A stretch of DNA of 64,000 nt from Pyricularia pennisetigena (taxonomy: Eukaryota; Ascomycota; Sordariomycetes; Magnaporthales; Pyriculariaceae): the NCBI RefSeq assembly GCF_004337985.1, contig NC_043741.1:7832819-7896818 (forward strand), given 5' to 3'. The position numbers and the translations under genes were made by a program. Positions 11,171-22,614 of this stretch are shown in pieces. The notes under the pieces were generated by a model. That model worked only from the letters and a program-made list of their open reading frames with translations. It was not told where the DNA came from and searched no databases. Every line of letters starts with the position of its first letter. The first letter of the stretch is position 1.

Positions 11171-12604
11171 CTACAGCTTGGGCACCAACCCCACGCCCGT
11201 GCCGCCGACGACCTTGTCGTTCTCGGCGAGCGGACACAGCTGGAAGAACCTCTCGCGGGAGCAGTGCATCAGGCCGCTCCGCTTGTGCGGCAGGTCGACA
11301 AACTTTTGCACGCCGAAGCCGTGGATAAAGTCGTAGGACAGCACGGTGCTGTTGGCAGACTTGGGCTCGCCCACCACGGCCGTGGTCCGCGGCTCGTCCA
11401 GGTACAGAAAGTGCATCAGGCTCGACCACCACGCCGACACGCGGTGCGGGCCGCGGAATCGGACGTCGCCCACCAGCGAGTGGCGGCCGCGGTCGTAGTC
11501 GCCGGATTGGTAGTAGGCTCCCAGGCGGTCCTCCTGTTGTTTTGCAAACGAGAGTTGTGCAATGAGTTAGAAGAGATGCGCAGTAAGAGAGGGAGAAAAA
11601 AAAAAAAAAAAAAAAAAACGAACCTTGGCCCAGTAAATCTCAAAATAGGCAAAAAACACCCCCTCAAACGCCGCCAGTACCGCAAACTGATGCGGGTCCT
11701 CGTGCAGCCTCCTCAGGTACTCGCGGTGCTGGTCCAGCGTGCCCGTCTCGTTCCAGCCCTGGCTGACCCTGGGGTCGTTCTGCCAGGTGTGGAAGAGGCC
11801 CAGGTGGGCGTCGTCGGTCCAGTCCAGCGCCACCATGCTGAAGGTCTCGGCCAGGTGCGGCACGTAGCGGCTGTAGACGACGCTGCCGGGCCGCGGCTTG
11901 GCCGGCCGCCGCGGGTGCCAGCAGAGCGCCGTGCCCGGGATGGCCGTGAGCGTCCCGTCGAGCGCCGCCGGCGGGTAGGCCGAGGTGCCGGCCTCGTCGG
12001 GCGCCCAGACGGGCCGCGGGCCAAAGGGCGAGCCTGCGCCCTGCCAAAACGTCGAGCGCAGCACCAGCAGCTCCGTCGGGGACGAGGCGCCGTTCTCTCC
12101 GTCGGCCGGGTGGTCGACGGCCAGCATCAGGTCCTTGAGCCGTGAGCCCAGAGCCCGCGGGCCCTCGGCGGTCGCGGTGCCGTCGTCCAGCGTCAGGCGG
12201 AAGGCCTCCTCGCCCGGGCGGACGGTGAAGACGAGGTACGCGAGCAGCCAGAGCTGGGCCGGCGTCGGGAGGCTGGCCGTCTTGGCGTCCCAGAGGGCCG
12301 TCACCGACGGGGAGCGGCGGGCGCGGCCCCAGGGCGTGTTGTTGGACTCGTGTGGGCGGTCAGACGACTTGAGGTCCGTCGGCTCGGTGAAGAAGACGGC
12401 GTCGTTGTGAAGGACCGCATGGCTGGCGCGCTCGGCGGCAAGGCCTGCCGGAGCCGTGCTGGCGATGCCGAGTTGGTAGAGAGGCAGCTTGTCACCGCCG
12501 TGGGTGCGGTTGGATTTTGTGACGGCGTAAGGGGTGTGGTAGGGATGGGGGAGGCGGAGGACGGTCGTCGAGGGAGTGAGGGAAGAGAGAGTTGGTGGAG
12601 GCAT
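11171..12604 (-). CDS. Siderophore N5-hydroxyornithine acyltransferase, SidF-like
   Basis: Minus-strand exons 11624-12604 and 11171-11533 give 447 residues. The C-terminal half is the IucB/MbtK/SidF acyl-CoA N-acyltransferase domain, seen as [12 protein letters not shown] across the intron, then [25 protein letters not shown] and [10 protein letters not shown]. These enzymes acylate N5-hydroxyornithine for hydroxamate siderophores; SidF uses anhydromevalonyl-CoA, the sister enzyme SidL uses acetyl-CoA. The protein ends in PKL, close to a PTS1 peroxisomal signal. An acyl-CoA ligase lies upstream on the same strand, which favours the SidF type. Two perfect iron-GATA motifs lie 850-890 bases upstream. 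The donor is GTTCGT, and the 90-nt intron is largely an A run on the plus strand. Confidence 0.88.
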
Positions 12605-13452
12605 TGTGATGTATGTGTTGTCTTGTTGTTCAAAGATGGCAAAAGAATTGGTGCTTGCTCGATAGCTACGGTGAGCTTTCCACTGAGGAGGGGATGTGTG
12701 CAACAACGCTGTAGGAACAATGACGACAACAGGAGAGAATTGTAAAGAAAGATCAGCTCGGCCCGATGGCGGACATCTTCAGCAAAGCTGCCAGCCCGAC
12801 ACAGCTCAGCTCTCCACCGAGCGGGCTCTCTACTCTGGTACATGATCCGCAACCAGAGGCGCTACGGGATATTCAGGGTTGGTTGCAACAAAGCAGGGAC
12901 GGCAACGCTGTACGCATTATTGCATATGCAAGAGGCGATGGCACCATGTGGGTGTATGGGAAGAGAAGAGTTTTACCTTGTGTTCTACCATGGGACTCGG
13001 CGATAACCCCACTTCCACTTGTTATAAATACCGCAGTTGATTTAATGCGTATTGATTAGTTGAACGATTTCGAAGCTGGAATCACAGCTGTCGCCTTTTT
13101 TTTTTTTTTTTTTTTTTTCCTTCTTCGTATTTATGCGGTAAGCGATTCCGGCAACAATATCGGACAAAAGCCGAACAAAAACGCAACTTTAACCAAGCAC
13201 CTTATCGAAGCGCAACGAACATTCGTGCGTGTTCTTGTCTTTGTGTTATGTAGTAGGAGTTGCTACCAAACCCGGACAAAAATCCCCCAGTCCCACACGT
13301 CAGCAGATTTGCCACCACTGTTCAGGGGTGGGGATTTTCATCATTACAAGCCAGGTACCATAGTACGACGTAGAGGACCCTTCCAACTCGTCACGAAGAA
13401 AAGAAAAAAAAAAAAAAAAAAATAGGAGTGGAGATGGGGCGGGATTATGATG

Positions 13453-13461
13453 ATCTGATAA
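13453..13461 (+). promoter_or_regulatory. Iron-responsive GATA motif 1 upstream of SidF-like gene
   Basis: Perfect ATCTGATAA. Together with a second copy 33 bases away it forms a pair between the ligase stop codon and the acyltransferase start codon. Confidence 0.6.
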
Positions 13462-13485
13462 GTTAAGCAGGACACTAGTGGGCGG

Positions 13486-13494
13486 ATCTGATAA
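13486..13494 (+). promoter_or_regulatory. Iron-responsive GATA motif 2 upstream of SidF-like gene
   Basis: Second perfect ATCTGATAA, same orientation, 33 bases start to start from the first. Paired GATA sites are common where fungal iron repressors bind well. Confidence 0.6.
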
Positions 13495-13846
13495 CTTGTA
13501 GTGGAGCTGACTAGGTTCCTGATTCGCCGACGCATGGAGACTTGCAGCATGTCATCAGCCGCCGGAGATTACTTGGGCCGTCTTTGCCGGTTCTGGAAGA
13601 GATGCGGGAAATCTTGTACCGAGGACTTTTTTTGAGTTGGGGATGCTGGAGAGGATGCGAGCTTGAATTGTCAGATTGGGAGATTTGGAGACAAAAAGAT
13701 TGTGAATACCTCTAGATTGAATAGACACTATTCTTTGCCCTCTTTACCTCTAGCCTTCCCCCCCCTGTTTTTATGCCTAGTGATTATGTCGAATAATACA
13801 GAGTAGTAGCAAAAACAAAACAAAAGAAAAGAAAGAAAAAAAAAAA

Positions 13847-15756
13847 TCACAGCTTCGCCTTGGCCTTCTCCTCAATCAACTTGTTCCCCAGAATCGCCAT
13901 TTCAAACTTTCTCACCTTCCCACTGCCCGTCAACGGCACCTCGCTCGGCACTCCCCCCTGCCCCAGCCAAAACACGTGGGCCGGCGCCTTGTGGTTCCCC
14001 AGCTGAGCCCTCACCCACTCCCTGACCTCGGCATCGTCAGGCAGGCCCCTCTGGCCGTGACCGTCGGCCGCCCGCAGGAACGCGCCCACCACCTCGCCCA
14101 GGCGCTCCGACTTGAGCCCCACGACGACGGCGGCGGCCACCGCCGGGTGCTGGACCAGCCGCTCCTCGATCTCGAGCGGGTAGATGTTCTCGCCGCCCCG
14201 GATGATGATGTCCTTGAACCTGCCCGTGATGCTACAGTAGCCGTCGGCGTCGAACACGGCCTCGTCGCCCGTCTTGAGCCACAGCACCCCGTTCTCGTCC
14301 CGCACCATCACCTCGGCCGTCTTCTCCGAGTTGTTCCAGTAGCCCGCCTGCAGCTGGTACCCCGCGATGCAGAGCTCGCCGCGCCGGCCCAGCGGGACCG
14401 TCTTGCCGTCGCGGTCCACGATCTTGGCGTGCGCGTGCGGCATCAGCGTCCCCACCGTCGTCAGCCGCCGCGACACCACGTCGTCGGTGAAGGCGTTGAA
14501 GCACGTCGGGCTCGCCTCCGTCAGCCCGTAGCTGCTCGTGAACTCGGCCATGCCCAGTCGCGTCACCATCTGCTCCATCAGGTGTCGCGGCACCGGCGCC
14601 CCGGCCACGATGCCCGTGCGGAGCTTCAGGTCGCTGGCCTTGAGCTTCGCCGCTTCCGGCAACGCGAGGAGAGAGTCGAACATGGCCGGCACCCCGTGCA
14701 GCGCCGTGCAGCCCTCCTCCTGCACGGCCCGCAGTGTCGCAGCCGCATCAAAGACCTCGGCCGGGTACACCACCTTGCCGCCGTGCGTGACGGTGGCCAG
14801 CATGCCCAGGACGAGCCCGAAGCAGTGGAAGAGTGGTGGCGGGCAGCACAGGACGTCTGCAGGAGTGAGCCGCATGCGGTCGCCGATGTAGCGGGCGTTG
14901 TTGACGAGGTTGCTGGGTTCAGTGTTAGTTAAGAGTCATCTTGTCATCTCATCAGGCCCGACTACAAAAACTAGACTTACTGGTGTGTCAACATTGCAGC
15001 TTTGGGCCGCCCTGTCGTCCCGCTGGTGAACTGAAGGTTGCAGACGTTGTAAGGAAGCACCTTGGACTGTGCTTCCTGTAGACTGCGCGAGCTGTACCTG
15101 ATGCCGCTGTGTAGCACGTCCTTGTATGTGATGAACCTGTCTGACTCCCCGCGAAGTATGACGACCGTAGGAGAGCCATGTTGTTCCGCCAGCTCGGCAA
15201 GCAGTGGCCCGTTGTCTCCTCGTCCAATGGTGGGGGTGGTGAAAAAGACCTTGCAGTCTATAATCGCAGAAATAGAACCGTCAGCAACCAAGCCCCTCAG
15301 AACTGTCTACCGCTAGACTTGGCATGGCAAAAGAAAAAAAAAAAAAAAAAAAAAAATACCTGTAAAACCCAAAGCATACTGCGCCTCGGTCTTTGTATAC
15401 GTATTGTTCAGAATCACCAGGATGCCACCGATCCTGGCAACGGCGAAAAAGACGGCTATGTACTGCTCGCAGTTGCCGGCCATGATGCCTACCCGGTCGC
15501 CCACGCCGACGCCCATGGACAGCAGCGCCCGGGCGATCAGGCAGCTCTGCTGATTCAGCTCGTTGTAGGTCCAGCGCGCCCCCGTCCAGGGGATCACGAC
15601 GCACTCCTCGGTCCCGTACTGCTGGCACTGCAGGTCCAGCAGCTCGCCCAGCGTAAAGTCGACCAGTGGCGGGTCGACCGGCCCGTGGAGGATCGAAAGC
15701 CTCTCCCTCTTGGGAGGGGGAGCCTCTATGCTTGTCATTGGTTGTGTTGAGGCCAT
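13847..15756 (-). CDS. Acyl-CoA ligase, SidI-like, peroxisomal
   Basis: Minus-strand exons 15360-15756, 14981-15257 and 13847-14912 give 579 residues. It is an AMP-forming acyl-CoA synthetase: the P-loop-like FTSGTTGRPKAAM block, the YGLTEASP block and the LKTGDE and GRFKDIIIRGGENIYP blocks are all present. The protein ends in AKL, a good PTS1 peroxisomal signal. In Aspergillus, the mevalonyl-CoA ligase SidI works in peroxisomes beside SidF to supply the acyl group of extracellular siderophores; the neighbour here is a SidF-like gene on the same strand. The SidI assignment is inferred from this neighbour and motif; a medium-chain fatty acyl ligase cannot be excluded. An iron-GATA motif lies 459 bases upstream. 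Intron 1 contains a T run in the sense direction. Confidence 0.82.
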
Positions 15757-16703
15757 TTTTTTGCGTATCGGCGTCGTGCAAGAGGTGCAAGGGAGGCAGG
15801 AAAAACTAGTGAATACACTCGGATGCGTTCTCGCCTACACGATCAACACCATAAATTCCAAGACATCCAGGTCAGCGCCATAAAACGTCATTTGGAAAAA
15901 GGAGAAAAAAAATAAAACCCCTAGTCTCGTCCCCCCCCCCTCCCTTCCACACCCACTCAGCCCTGAATGACGATTCCCAAGCGGGCAACTGTTCCGCAGC
16001 TCTCGACACCCTTCTCCATTGCACCGCCGCCCTCGGCTGCCTGCATCGGCAGGCCTTTCAGCAATTCCCTACAATTCTTTTTTTCTACAGAGAAATGCCG
16101 CAGTGGGGTGTCCAGCCTAATGCAAGTTTGGGGAGGGGATCGACGGCTCCAGCGAGGCCAATGAGGGCGATCAAGTGGCTGGTCTAGACCAGGATTTTGC
16201 CAAATAATCAGATGATCTGATAAGATTTGTATGTGGGTTCCGCATGGGTTGGATTGCATCACCCTTCTATCCCTTGTCCACTCGAACCTCGTTAGATGCA
16301 TGTCTTACGCTGCGTTGCGCTGCGTGTGGGTTCTACATGCTGGGGGCTTTGCTTGGTCCGTATTTTCCCCTGTCTTGTCGCTAGGATTCGCGTGACGGCA
16401 ATGTAAACAAATAAATTACTCATTTATGCAGGAGCACTAACCCGAAAAGATGCTATCCACATCGTAGTCCCCGAGATATGTCGAAACCTCTGCTGCGCGT
16501 TCCTGGATCACGTGGTTATACTCTTCATCCCTCCAGGATGTCGGGTCCAACCTGAACGCGGAAGATTAATACCCCGTTCAGTACTTTCGGACATGAGGCT
16601 AGACTGGTTTCAGTGATAAGATGTCACTTGGAATTGCTCCGCTCCTGTCAAACATGAAATGCTCAAGGCTTGAATAATTCAGATGTAGATGGCAAAGTCT
16701 ATT
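15757..16703. other. Intergenic, acyl-CoA ligase promoter
   Basis: No gene supported. It holds a perfect iron-GATA motif at 16215-16223 and a lone GATAAG near 16606. Confidence 0.5.
16215..16223 (+). promoter_or_regulatory. Iron-responsive GATA motif upstream of acyl-CoA ligase
   Basis: Perfect ATCTGATAA, 459 bases before the start codon of the minus-strand ligase gene. It is part of the same motif set as the copies at 9069, 13453, 13486, 31357 and 31379. Confidence 0.6.
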
Positions 16704-17202
16704 TCACATGGCCCACCTAACCGTCTTGCGCTTGGTAGATGATCTTCGCCGCTGCCGCATAGCTGGTCTTGGAGGTACTACAGGCACCTGCGTGTCGGCA
16801 ATGGCCTTGACCACCGGCATACACGCCAAAAGAAGAGCAATAAGCAAAGCTGGCACAATCAAGCCGCATCTCCCCCGGCTTTCATAGCACTCCGAGCTTC
16901 CATCTTCCCGAGGAAAGCATGACGGTGGCGGGCTCGGTAGTTGCTTGGATGACTGCTCTGATTTGGAGCACCAATGCATCGCCAACTTGAGCAGGACGAG
17001 TGCGTTGATTAAAAGAACATCTACGCGTCTGGGAGGAGGTCAGTTGTGTGTAAGCGAGTATGCAGCTCGTGGGAACCCACAAAACAGTGTTGACAAGCCT
17101 CCATGAGCTGGGCTGGGAACTCAGATCCACAACACTATCCAGCTCTGCGGTTGGAGTCTGTGGTGCAGCCTCGCAAATGGATACCATTGTTGACTGCGAC
17201 AT
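16704..17202 (-). CDS. Predicted small two-helix membrane protein
   Basis: Not recognised. Two minus-strand exons, 17081-17202 and 16704-17028, join through a 52-nt intron with donor GTGGGT, an AACTGAC branch point and acceptor CCCAG, giving 148 residues. Splicing creates a hydrophobic stretch (VDVLLINALVLLKLAMHW) that neither exon holds whole, and a second membrane segment (GLIVPALLIALLLACMPVV) follows a Pro/Ser/Cys-rich loop. The C-terminus is strongly basic (RQRRRSSTKRK). The good intron and the two helices argue for a real gene, but no family is recognised. Transcript data could overturn it. Confidence 0.45.
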
Positions 17203-18679
17203 TTTTGCGGATTTTTTGAGTGATTGTGGATGCAGATGGCGAATGTGTAAACCGAATGTGATGAGTTTGACAAAGTGGCTGTTGGTTTACAACGCTCTCT
17301 GCAAAAGGCGAGAGATTACCATATATATGGTAAAGGTATCGATCCTGGTCTATGGAGCGCGGCGCATCTGCATGTTCCGGTGAATCCCTTGAGCTTGATG
17401 CATCAGTCGATATCAGAGAAATGACCAAACCAACAGAACGATCATGTCATAGGCTGCCGCCATCCGTTGAGAAAAGAACAAGAATCGGCAAGAAAAAAAA
17501 AAAAAGAGTAAAAAAAACAGCTCAGGATTTCCGGACATGAGGTGGAAGACATCCGAACATTTACACTCACTCACAGATACCGTCAAACAGTTCAGTCATG
17601 CAACGTCCGTCCCTTATCTGGTGGGAAAACTTTTTAGCATCAGACGGATTTGCTTCTGCAACTAGCCCTCCGCCGTTGCAACTGGTGGCCGGAGACGTTT
17701 GCTAGCTCCGATTTGGTCGGTTCCGAGACAATACCTCGGGATTACGAAGGGGAGGAGGGGCGGAGGGGCATCGAGACCAATGAATTGACAGCGCGCTAAC
17801 GTCGGGCCTCCATGTCGGGCCTGCTTGATGGGCATGTGCCTATGTCTGCATATGTAAGGCAGTAGACGAGCGGCAGCCAGACTCTTGTCTGTTCATCTGG
17901 TTTTTGATGTGCATCAGGATCAACAAGCAAAAGTGATGGGGATTTCCGGTGGGATTCCGGGGTCAAGGAACCTCGGACAGTGCGTCAATCAACTAACAAC
18001 CAACAGCAACAAAACATTGCTTTCTCAGAGCCCAAACGACGTGTGCTGAACAGTTGGGGTTTACCTGCAGCTGCTTCCAAAGCTGCCAAGGTGCTCACAT
18101 ACCCGCGGCAAACGTGGGATATAGTCCAAACTCGAACGGCGACTGACCGCACTCCGGATGAATTAAATGCGTCCTCTCTGCATTGGCTCGAGATAAGGAA
18201 ATCGAGCGACTTGTTGGGAGCTTTGGGCCCGTGGGGGTTTATTTGGTTGGGTTGCTTGGGGGATTGAAATAATCTTTGTGCAGGGTAGGCGAGGCAGGAA
18301 TATGGGAAGTTTCAAAGGGCTAGCGGATAAAGCGCCTGCTATCCAAATTGCTCTCGGGCCGGTGGATGTAACTTGCCGCCTGATCGTGATTCGCCAGGGC
18401 ATTGGTCGCGTGTTTTGGTCGTTCACACGGAAATGACAAGTTTGAAGGATAAACCAAGTGAAATGATTGAAACTAGCCTAGACATCGATTCTGGTCTGGC
18501 AAGGCCATCTCTTGTTGAGATGTTCCATCTTGGATTTTGATTTTCTCAAGTTGACGCGCTCGCCAGAGCGAGAGAAACAACAAGGTGGATTTTTCCTTCG
18601 ACTCTGCCTCGCCGATCAGCCGATTAGGTTAGTGCAAACTGCTCGCCCGCACTACCCAAGAAAGGCACTGACTGCAGCC
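17203..18679. other. Intergenic before the alpha/beta hydrolase
   Basis: Nothing convincing. A weak 95-codon frame at 17980-18267 starts in a CAACAA repeat. There are A runs near 17491-17515. Confidence 0.5.
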
Positions 18680-20494
18680 ATGGTTACGTCACTCGGCCCC
18701 ATCTTTCCAAACACCAGACGCGCCGTCATCTCCTACAGGCCAGGCGCTTCAAGGCCCACAACATCGACCACCATCAATCAACCACCAAGAAACATTAGCA
18801 GCCAAGACCTACCTCCTCGGCATCCATTGCTACGGATCGACAAGGACCACACACCCGTTCCCACCATGCTCCCCTCCCCGGCCCTTAGCCTCACCCTACC
18901 GAGCCTTCACGACGGCACAATACTCGCCGTACGCGTCTATCATCCCTGGCCGCTGTCGCCCTCTCCGAAAGCCCCGCCATGGTGCCATCACGCCGCTGTC
19001 GTCGCCCACCCCTATGCCCCCATGGGCGGCAGCTACGATGATGCCATCGTCGGCCTCGTCGCCGAGACCCTCTTGCGTGCCGGCTTCCTAGTCGCTACCT
19101 TTAACTTTCGTGGCGCACATGGCTCCGCCGGCAGGACCTCGTGGACCGCAAAAGCTGAGCGCGCCGACTACATGTCCGTCGCCGGCTTCGTCTGCCACTA
19201 CGCCCACTTCCTCGACCCCTTCCACCACGGCGCGTTCAACAGCCGACCCATCACACCTATCCCCGACACTGAAGACGAGCGGCAAACAACCCCTCCGTCT
19301 ACGCGACATGCGTTGTCCTCATCCTCGCCGCCTCCGCCCACCTCTCCTCTATCCCCACTCCTCCTCCTCGCCGGCTACTCCTACGGCGCCATGATAACCA
19401 CCCAGATCCCCTCCCTGCCGACCATCCTACAGCACTTTACATGCCCCGAAGCCGGATCCAACGCTGCCGAGATCCGTCTGCGCGCCCACAGCCTGGCCGA
19501 CTCGCAAAACACCATCCTGGGCGCCGCCCGCCGCGCCGCAGAGCGCGAACGCCGCGGCCTGGGCGATTCGCCCCGCAAGTCCCTGGGCTTGCGCATCGGC
19601 GGCGACGAGGACCTGACCGCCCGCCGCAAGAGCCACGACCGCTCGCCGCTGCGCGCTTCCTTTGACGACGCCGAGGAGAAGCTGCGTCGCGGCGTTGCGG
19701 ACCTCCTGGCCAAGACGAGTAGGCACCACCACCACCCGTCGCTTCCCGGGCAGGTTGGCGTACCGCAGAGGGCTGTGAGTGTCGGAGGTGTGCGGCGGTC
19801 TGTGTCCGACAGGAGGTCCGTGTCTTCGCCACACGCCGGCAGGCCGCCGAGTGGTCAAGGGGAGGAGGCCCAGTTGCTCGAGGAAGAGCAGGAGAATAGG
19901 ACAGCAGAAGGGCAGAACTCGGCCGAAAAGACCAAAGTGGAGAAACTGCCAGTTTTGGAGCACCCGCCGAACCCCAGAACCGCTTATTTGATGGTGTCTC
20001 CGCCGTTGAGTATAGCAGGGAACCTGACGACCCTGTCATTTTCCCTTCCAGGGCTTACTCGGAGGGCAAAATCAACGAGAAGGTCTTCCAGCCAGCTGCC
20101 AACAACAGTCATGACAGACGGGGAGCTCGATGCAGGGGGAATGGCGGGGAATTCCACACAAAAGCCTGTGACGGCCAAGGCTGTCAGGGCAGCCTCGACC
20201 ATGCTTCCCCCATCAAGCGATTTCGAGGAGGCGGAGCAGAAGCTCGTCGAAAGTCCATCTCTGGTAGTGTACGGCGACAGTGATGTCTTTGTGTCCAATC
20301 GTCGCATGAGGGAATGGGCGGCCAGGCTCCAGGGGGTCCCAGGGTCCAAATTCCGGGCGCACGAGGTTTCTTCTGCAGGTCACTTTTGGCAAGAAACATC
20401 GGGATCCGGGGGTGGCGAGCCGGTCGCTGGCGTGCTTGTGCATGCTGTTGGTACTTTTGCTGAGGGGCTACTCAAAGACGTAGTGCCCGGTTGA
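18680..20494 (+). CDS. Alpha/beta hydrolase-fold protein
   Basis: Single exon; the ATG at 18680 gives 604 residues, and an in-frame ATG at 18866 (542 residues, right before the conserved SPALSLTLPSLHDG start) is an equally good choice. The fold is visible as HPYAPMGGSYDD, a TFNFRGAHGSAG strand turn, the nucleophile elbow AGYSYGAM, a late YGDSDVF aspartate and a SSAGHFW histidine, so a Ser-Asp-His triad is likely. Between the nucleophile and the acid lie about 290 residues rich in Ser, Arg and Glu, a low-complexity insertion without a recognised domain. No signal peptide. The substrate is unknown. Confidence 0.75.
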   Translation: MVTSLGPIFPNTRRAVISYRPGASRPTTSTTINQPPRNISSQDLPPRHPLLRIDKDHTPVPTMLPSPALSLTLPSLHDGTILAVRVYHPWPLSPSPKAPPWCHHAAVVAHPYAPMGGSYDDAIVGLVAETLLRAGFLVATFNFRGAHGSAGRTSWTAKAERADYMSVAGFVCHYAHFLDPFHHGAFNSRPITPIPDTEDERQTTPPSTRHALSSSSPPPPTSPLSPLLLLAGYSYGAMITTQIPSLPTILQHFTCPEAGSNAAEIRLRAHSLADSQNTILGAARRAAERERRGLGDSPRKSLGLRIGGDEDLTARRKSHDRSPLRASFDDAEEKLRRGVADLLAKTSRHHHHPSLPGQVGVPQRAVSVGGVRRSVSDRRSVSSPHAGRPPSGQGEEAQLLEEEQENRTAEGQNSAEKTKVEKLPVLEHPPNPRTAYLMVSPPLSIAGNLTTLSFSLPGLTRRAKSTRRSSSQLPTTVMTDGELDAGGMAGNSTQKPVTAKAVRAASTMLPPSSDFEEAEQKLVESPSLVVYGDSDVFVSNRRMREWAARLQGVPGSKFRAHEVSSAGHFWQETSGSGGGEPVAGVLVHAVGTFAEGLLKDVVPG

Positions 20495-22614
20495 TGGCTT
20501 AATTTTCAGCCTCGAAGAGTACAAACATCGCCTGCATCACCTGTAGTCAACATTGCGGGACTGCCCAGCCTCCACGGTTGCCATTGGGCAAAAGCAAAAA
20601 AAAAAGTCCTGGTAAGCGTTTGGAGCAATTTGTATTCTACCCGGAACGTGGGATATATGTTGACCCTCTGCGGTCTATTGTTGACTTGACAAAGCGGCTG
20701 TTGTCACCAAACGGTCACATACGACCATGTCAGCCAAAGCAAGAGAAACAATCAACAATCTTGGATGCCAAGCCGCTCTACAAGCACTGAAGTTCAGCCC
20801 AGTGCCTGAAGCCCTTCCATCGTAATGACACCCTCGTGTTGAAAGAACCTGATCTGAGCTGTGTCTCTCGAACGCCGCACCACCAGCCTTTAATCATGCG
20901 CGGCGGCCATGGCTAGCCATTGCTGCTCTTCTCGGTCTTGGTCAGCTAGGAAAGGAGTCCTCGCACCAAATTCTCGGTAGCTAGTTTCGTGGTCCTCCAT
21001 TTCAGAGGTAGTCGGTTTGACAACCTACGAATAGAGATTGAGTAGTAAGGTTTCGGGCGAATCCTTCATCTTAAGGCGGTCGACTGATTCATGATTTGCA
21101 TGGCATTACCACGTACAGGCAAGGCAGGCTATCTAGATCGGAAGCCCACTGATGATCTTGGCATTTGCCATGAACAATCTGACCACACACATGCCATGGC
21201 CTCGTCACTGACGAGGCTGCTCTGGGGCGGCGGCACGATGGCAAGGCTAGAGATCCGGCTTGTGCAGGATAGACGGCAGACAGACACTTTACTGAGCCCA
21301 TGGGACGCCTGAATCGTCGATCAGGAGAGAGGATTGTCCGGTTACCATGTCTTCTGGGTGGGTTGAGTGTTTTCCTGAGATGCAACACAGGAGCCGTGAA
21401 AGTTGATGTGCCAACTGAGCAGTTTTTCTCTGGCCTCATTATTCCAAGTGACTCCCCTGCCGCCTTGCCAAAAATACGTCTGCATGACAAGTCGTTTTAA
21501 TCCTGGCCACTTTAGACCGCCAACACGGCCGTTTTGATCGGGCGCTCCGCCTCTACTCCCCCTGACGGCCTTTTCAATCCAGCCATGAGCCTGACGGCGA
21601 GCTCAACAACGAGTTCTAGCCACGCGGCGTTGACACGGAGACTCTAGACCAAGTCAAGATTTCGTAGACCCGACAAGGATAGCTGCCGGACCTAACCGTC
21701 TTGAGTCGTGACGTCGTACCAGTTACGAGACTGCGAGGCGATGGCTTGGTGGCTTTGCTTTGATTTAGGCCACCTACAATAATCACTGAGCCAGTTCCGA
21801 CGCTGCCGACAAGGTCCGTCATAAAATCGTTCCTGTCGCAGCGGTGTCGGCCACGCCGCTCGCCAAACCTTGCCCGTCTCCATAACGAAGGTTACGTCTT
21901 CTTTTTTTTTTTTTTTTTCAAAATTGCCTATTGCAATATCTGTGGCTGGCCATCGGTCGGTTAATCTCAATTCGTTGTAACTTAACATCGCGTCCAACTG
22001 CACAGGTCTTTTCAGCCTTTGACATCGTCGACTAAACTAATTACCAGAATTCCGAGAATATATGCAACTGTGATGGGTAACTCGTTTTTAACTATTTTTA
22101 AATAAAAAAGCTATACCTAAATGTGTGGGGACTGGGGAGAGTATATTTAAGCTTCCAATTTTGAATACCAAGGACAACCCTCCTTCAGATGAACTTATAT
22201 TTGTTGTGCGGCATGAAATGAATTATAAATATGAGCTGGGCAAAACACCAACATTTGCACCCAAAGTATCGGTCAAGTACACAGGTGATTTATCTTTAGG
22301 AATTAGTTATAATCACAAATGATTGTTGTTATTATTATCAACGCTCGGTATTGAATACGAGTAGTTTGTGTAATCACAATTAGTATGATTAGTGTAATCC
22401 GCTAAATAGACCACATGACGAAAAAAATGCTGTAAAAGTATGCAAAAGAAGTGTATAACTTTTCGTATACAAAGGATGTACAAAGCTGTTAGTTTTCCAT
22501 ATTTTGTAGTTTGAAACCATGAGCCTTCGAGTTCACTAGCAAAACTTTTACCACTTTTACTTTGACATTTCCATGCTCTTACGTTGTTTCATCACGGACG
22601 TGCATCCGGTTCAA
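20495..22614. other. Intergenic, transition into AT-rich DNA
   Basis: No gene supported. Up to about 21.9 kb the base use is like the flanks. From about 22.0 kb the DNA becomes clearly AT-rich with TTTAAATAAAA-type runs. A 65-codon frame at 22125-22322 has neither signal peptide nor family and is left uncalled. Confidence 0.5.

Larger units (their letters stand above)
12605..13846. other. Intergenic, SidF-like promoter region
   Basis: No gene supported; the 97-codon plus-strand frame at 12766-13059 has no recognisable feature. It contains T and A runs (13098-13118, 13405-13422) and two iron-GATA motifs at 13453-13461 and 13486-13494. Confidence 0.5.

Noticed and set aside
11264..12145. 293-codon plus-strand open frame
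   Set aside because: Antisense to both exons of the SidF-like gene and runs through its intronic A run; composition is that of a shadow frame.
12766..13059. 97-codon plus-strand frame in the SidF-like promoter
   Set aside because: No domain, signal peptide or splice extension.
22125..22322. 65-codon frame in the AT-rich island
   Set aside because: No signal peptide, no family, and its length is possible by chance.
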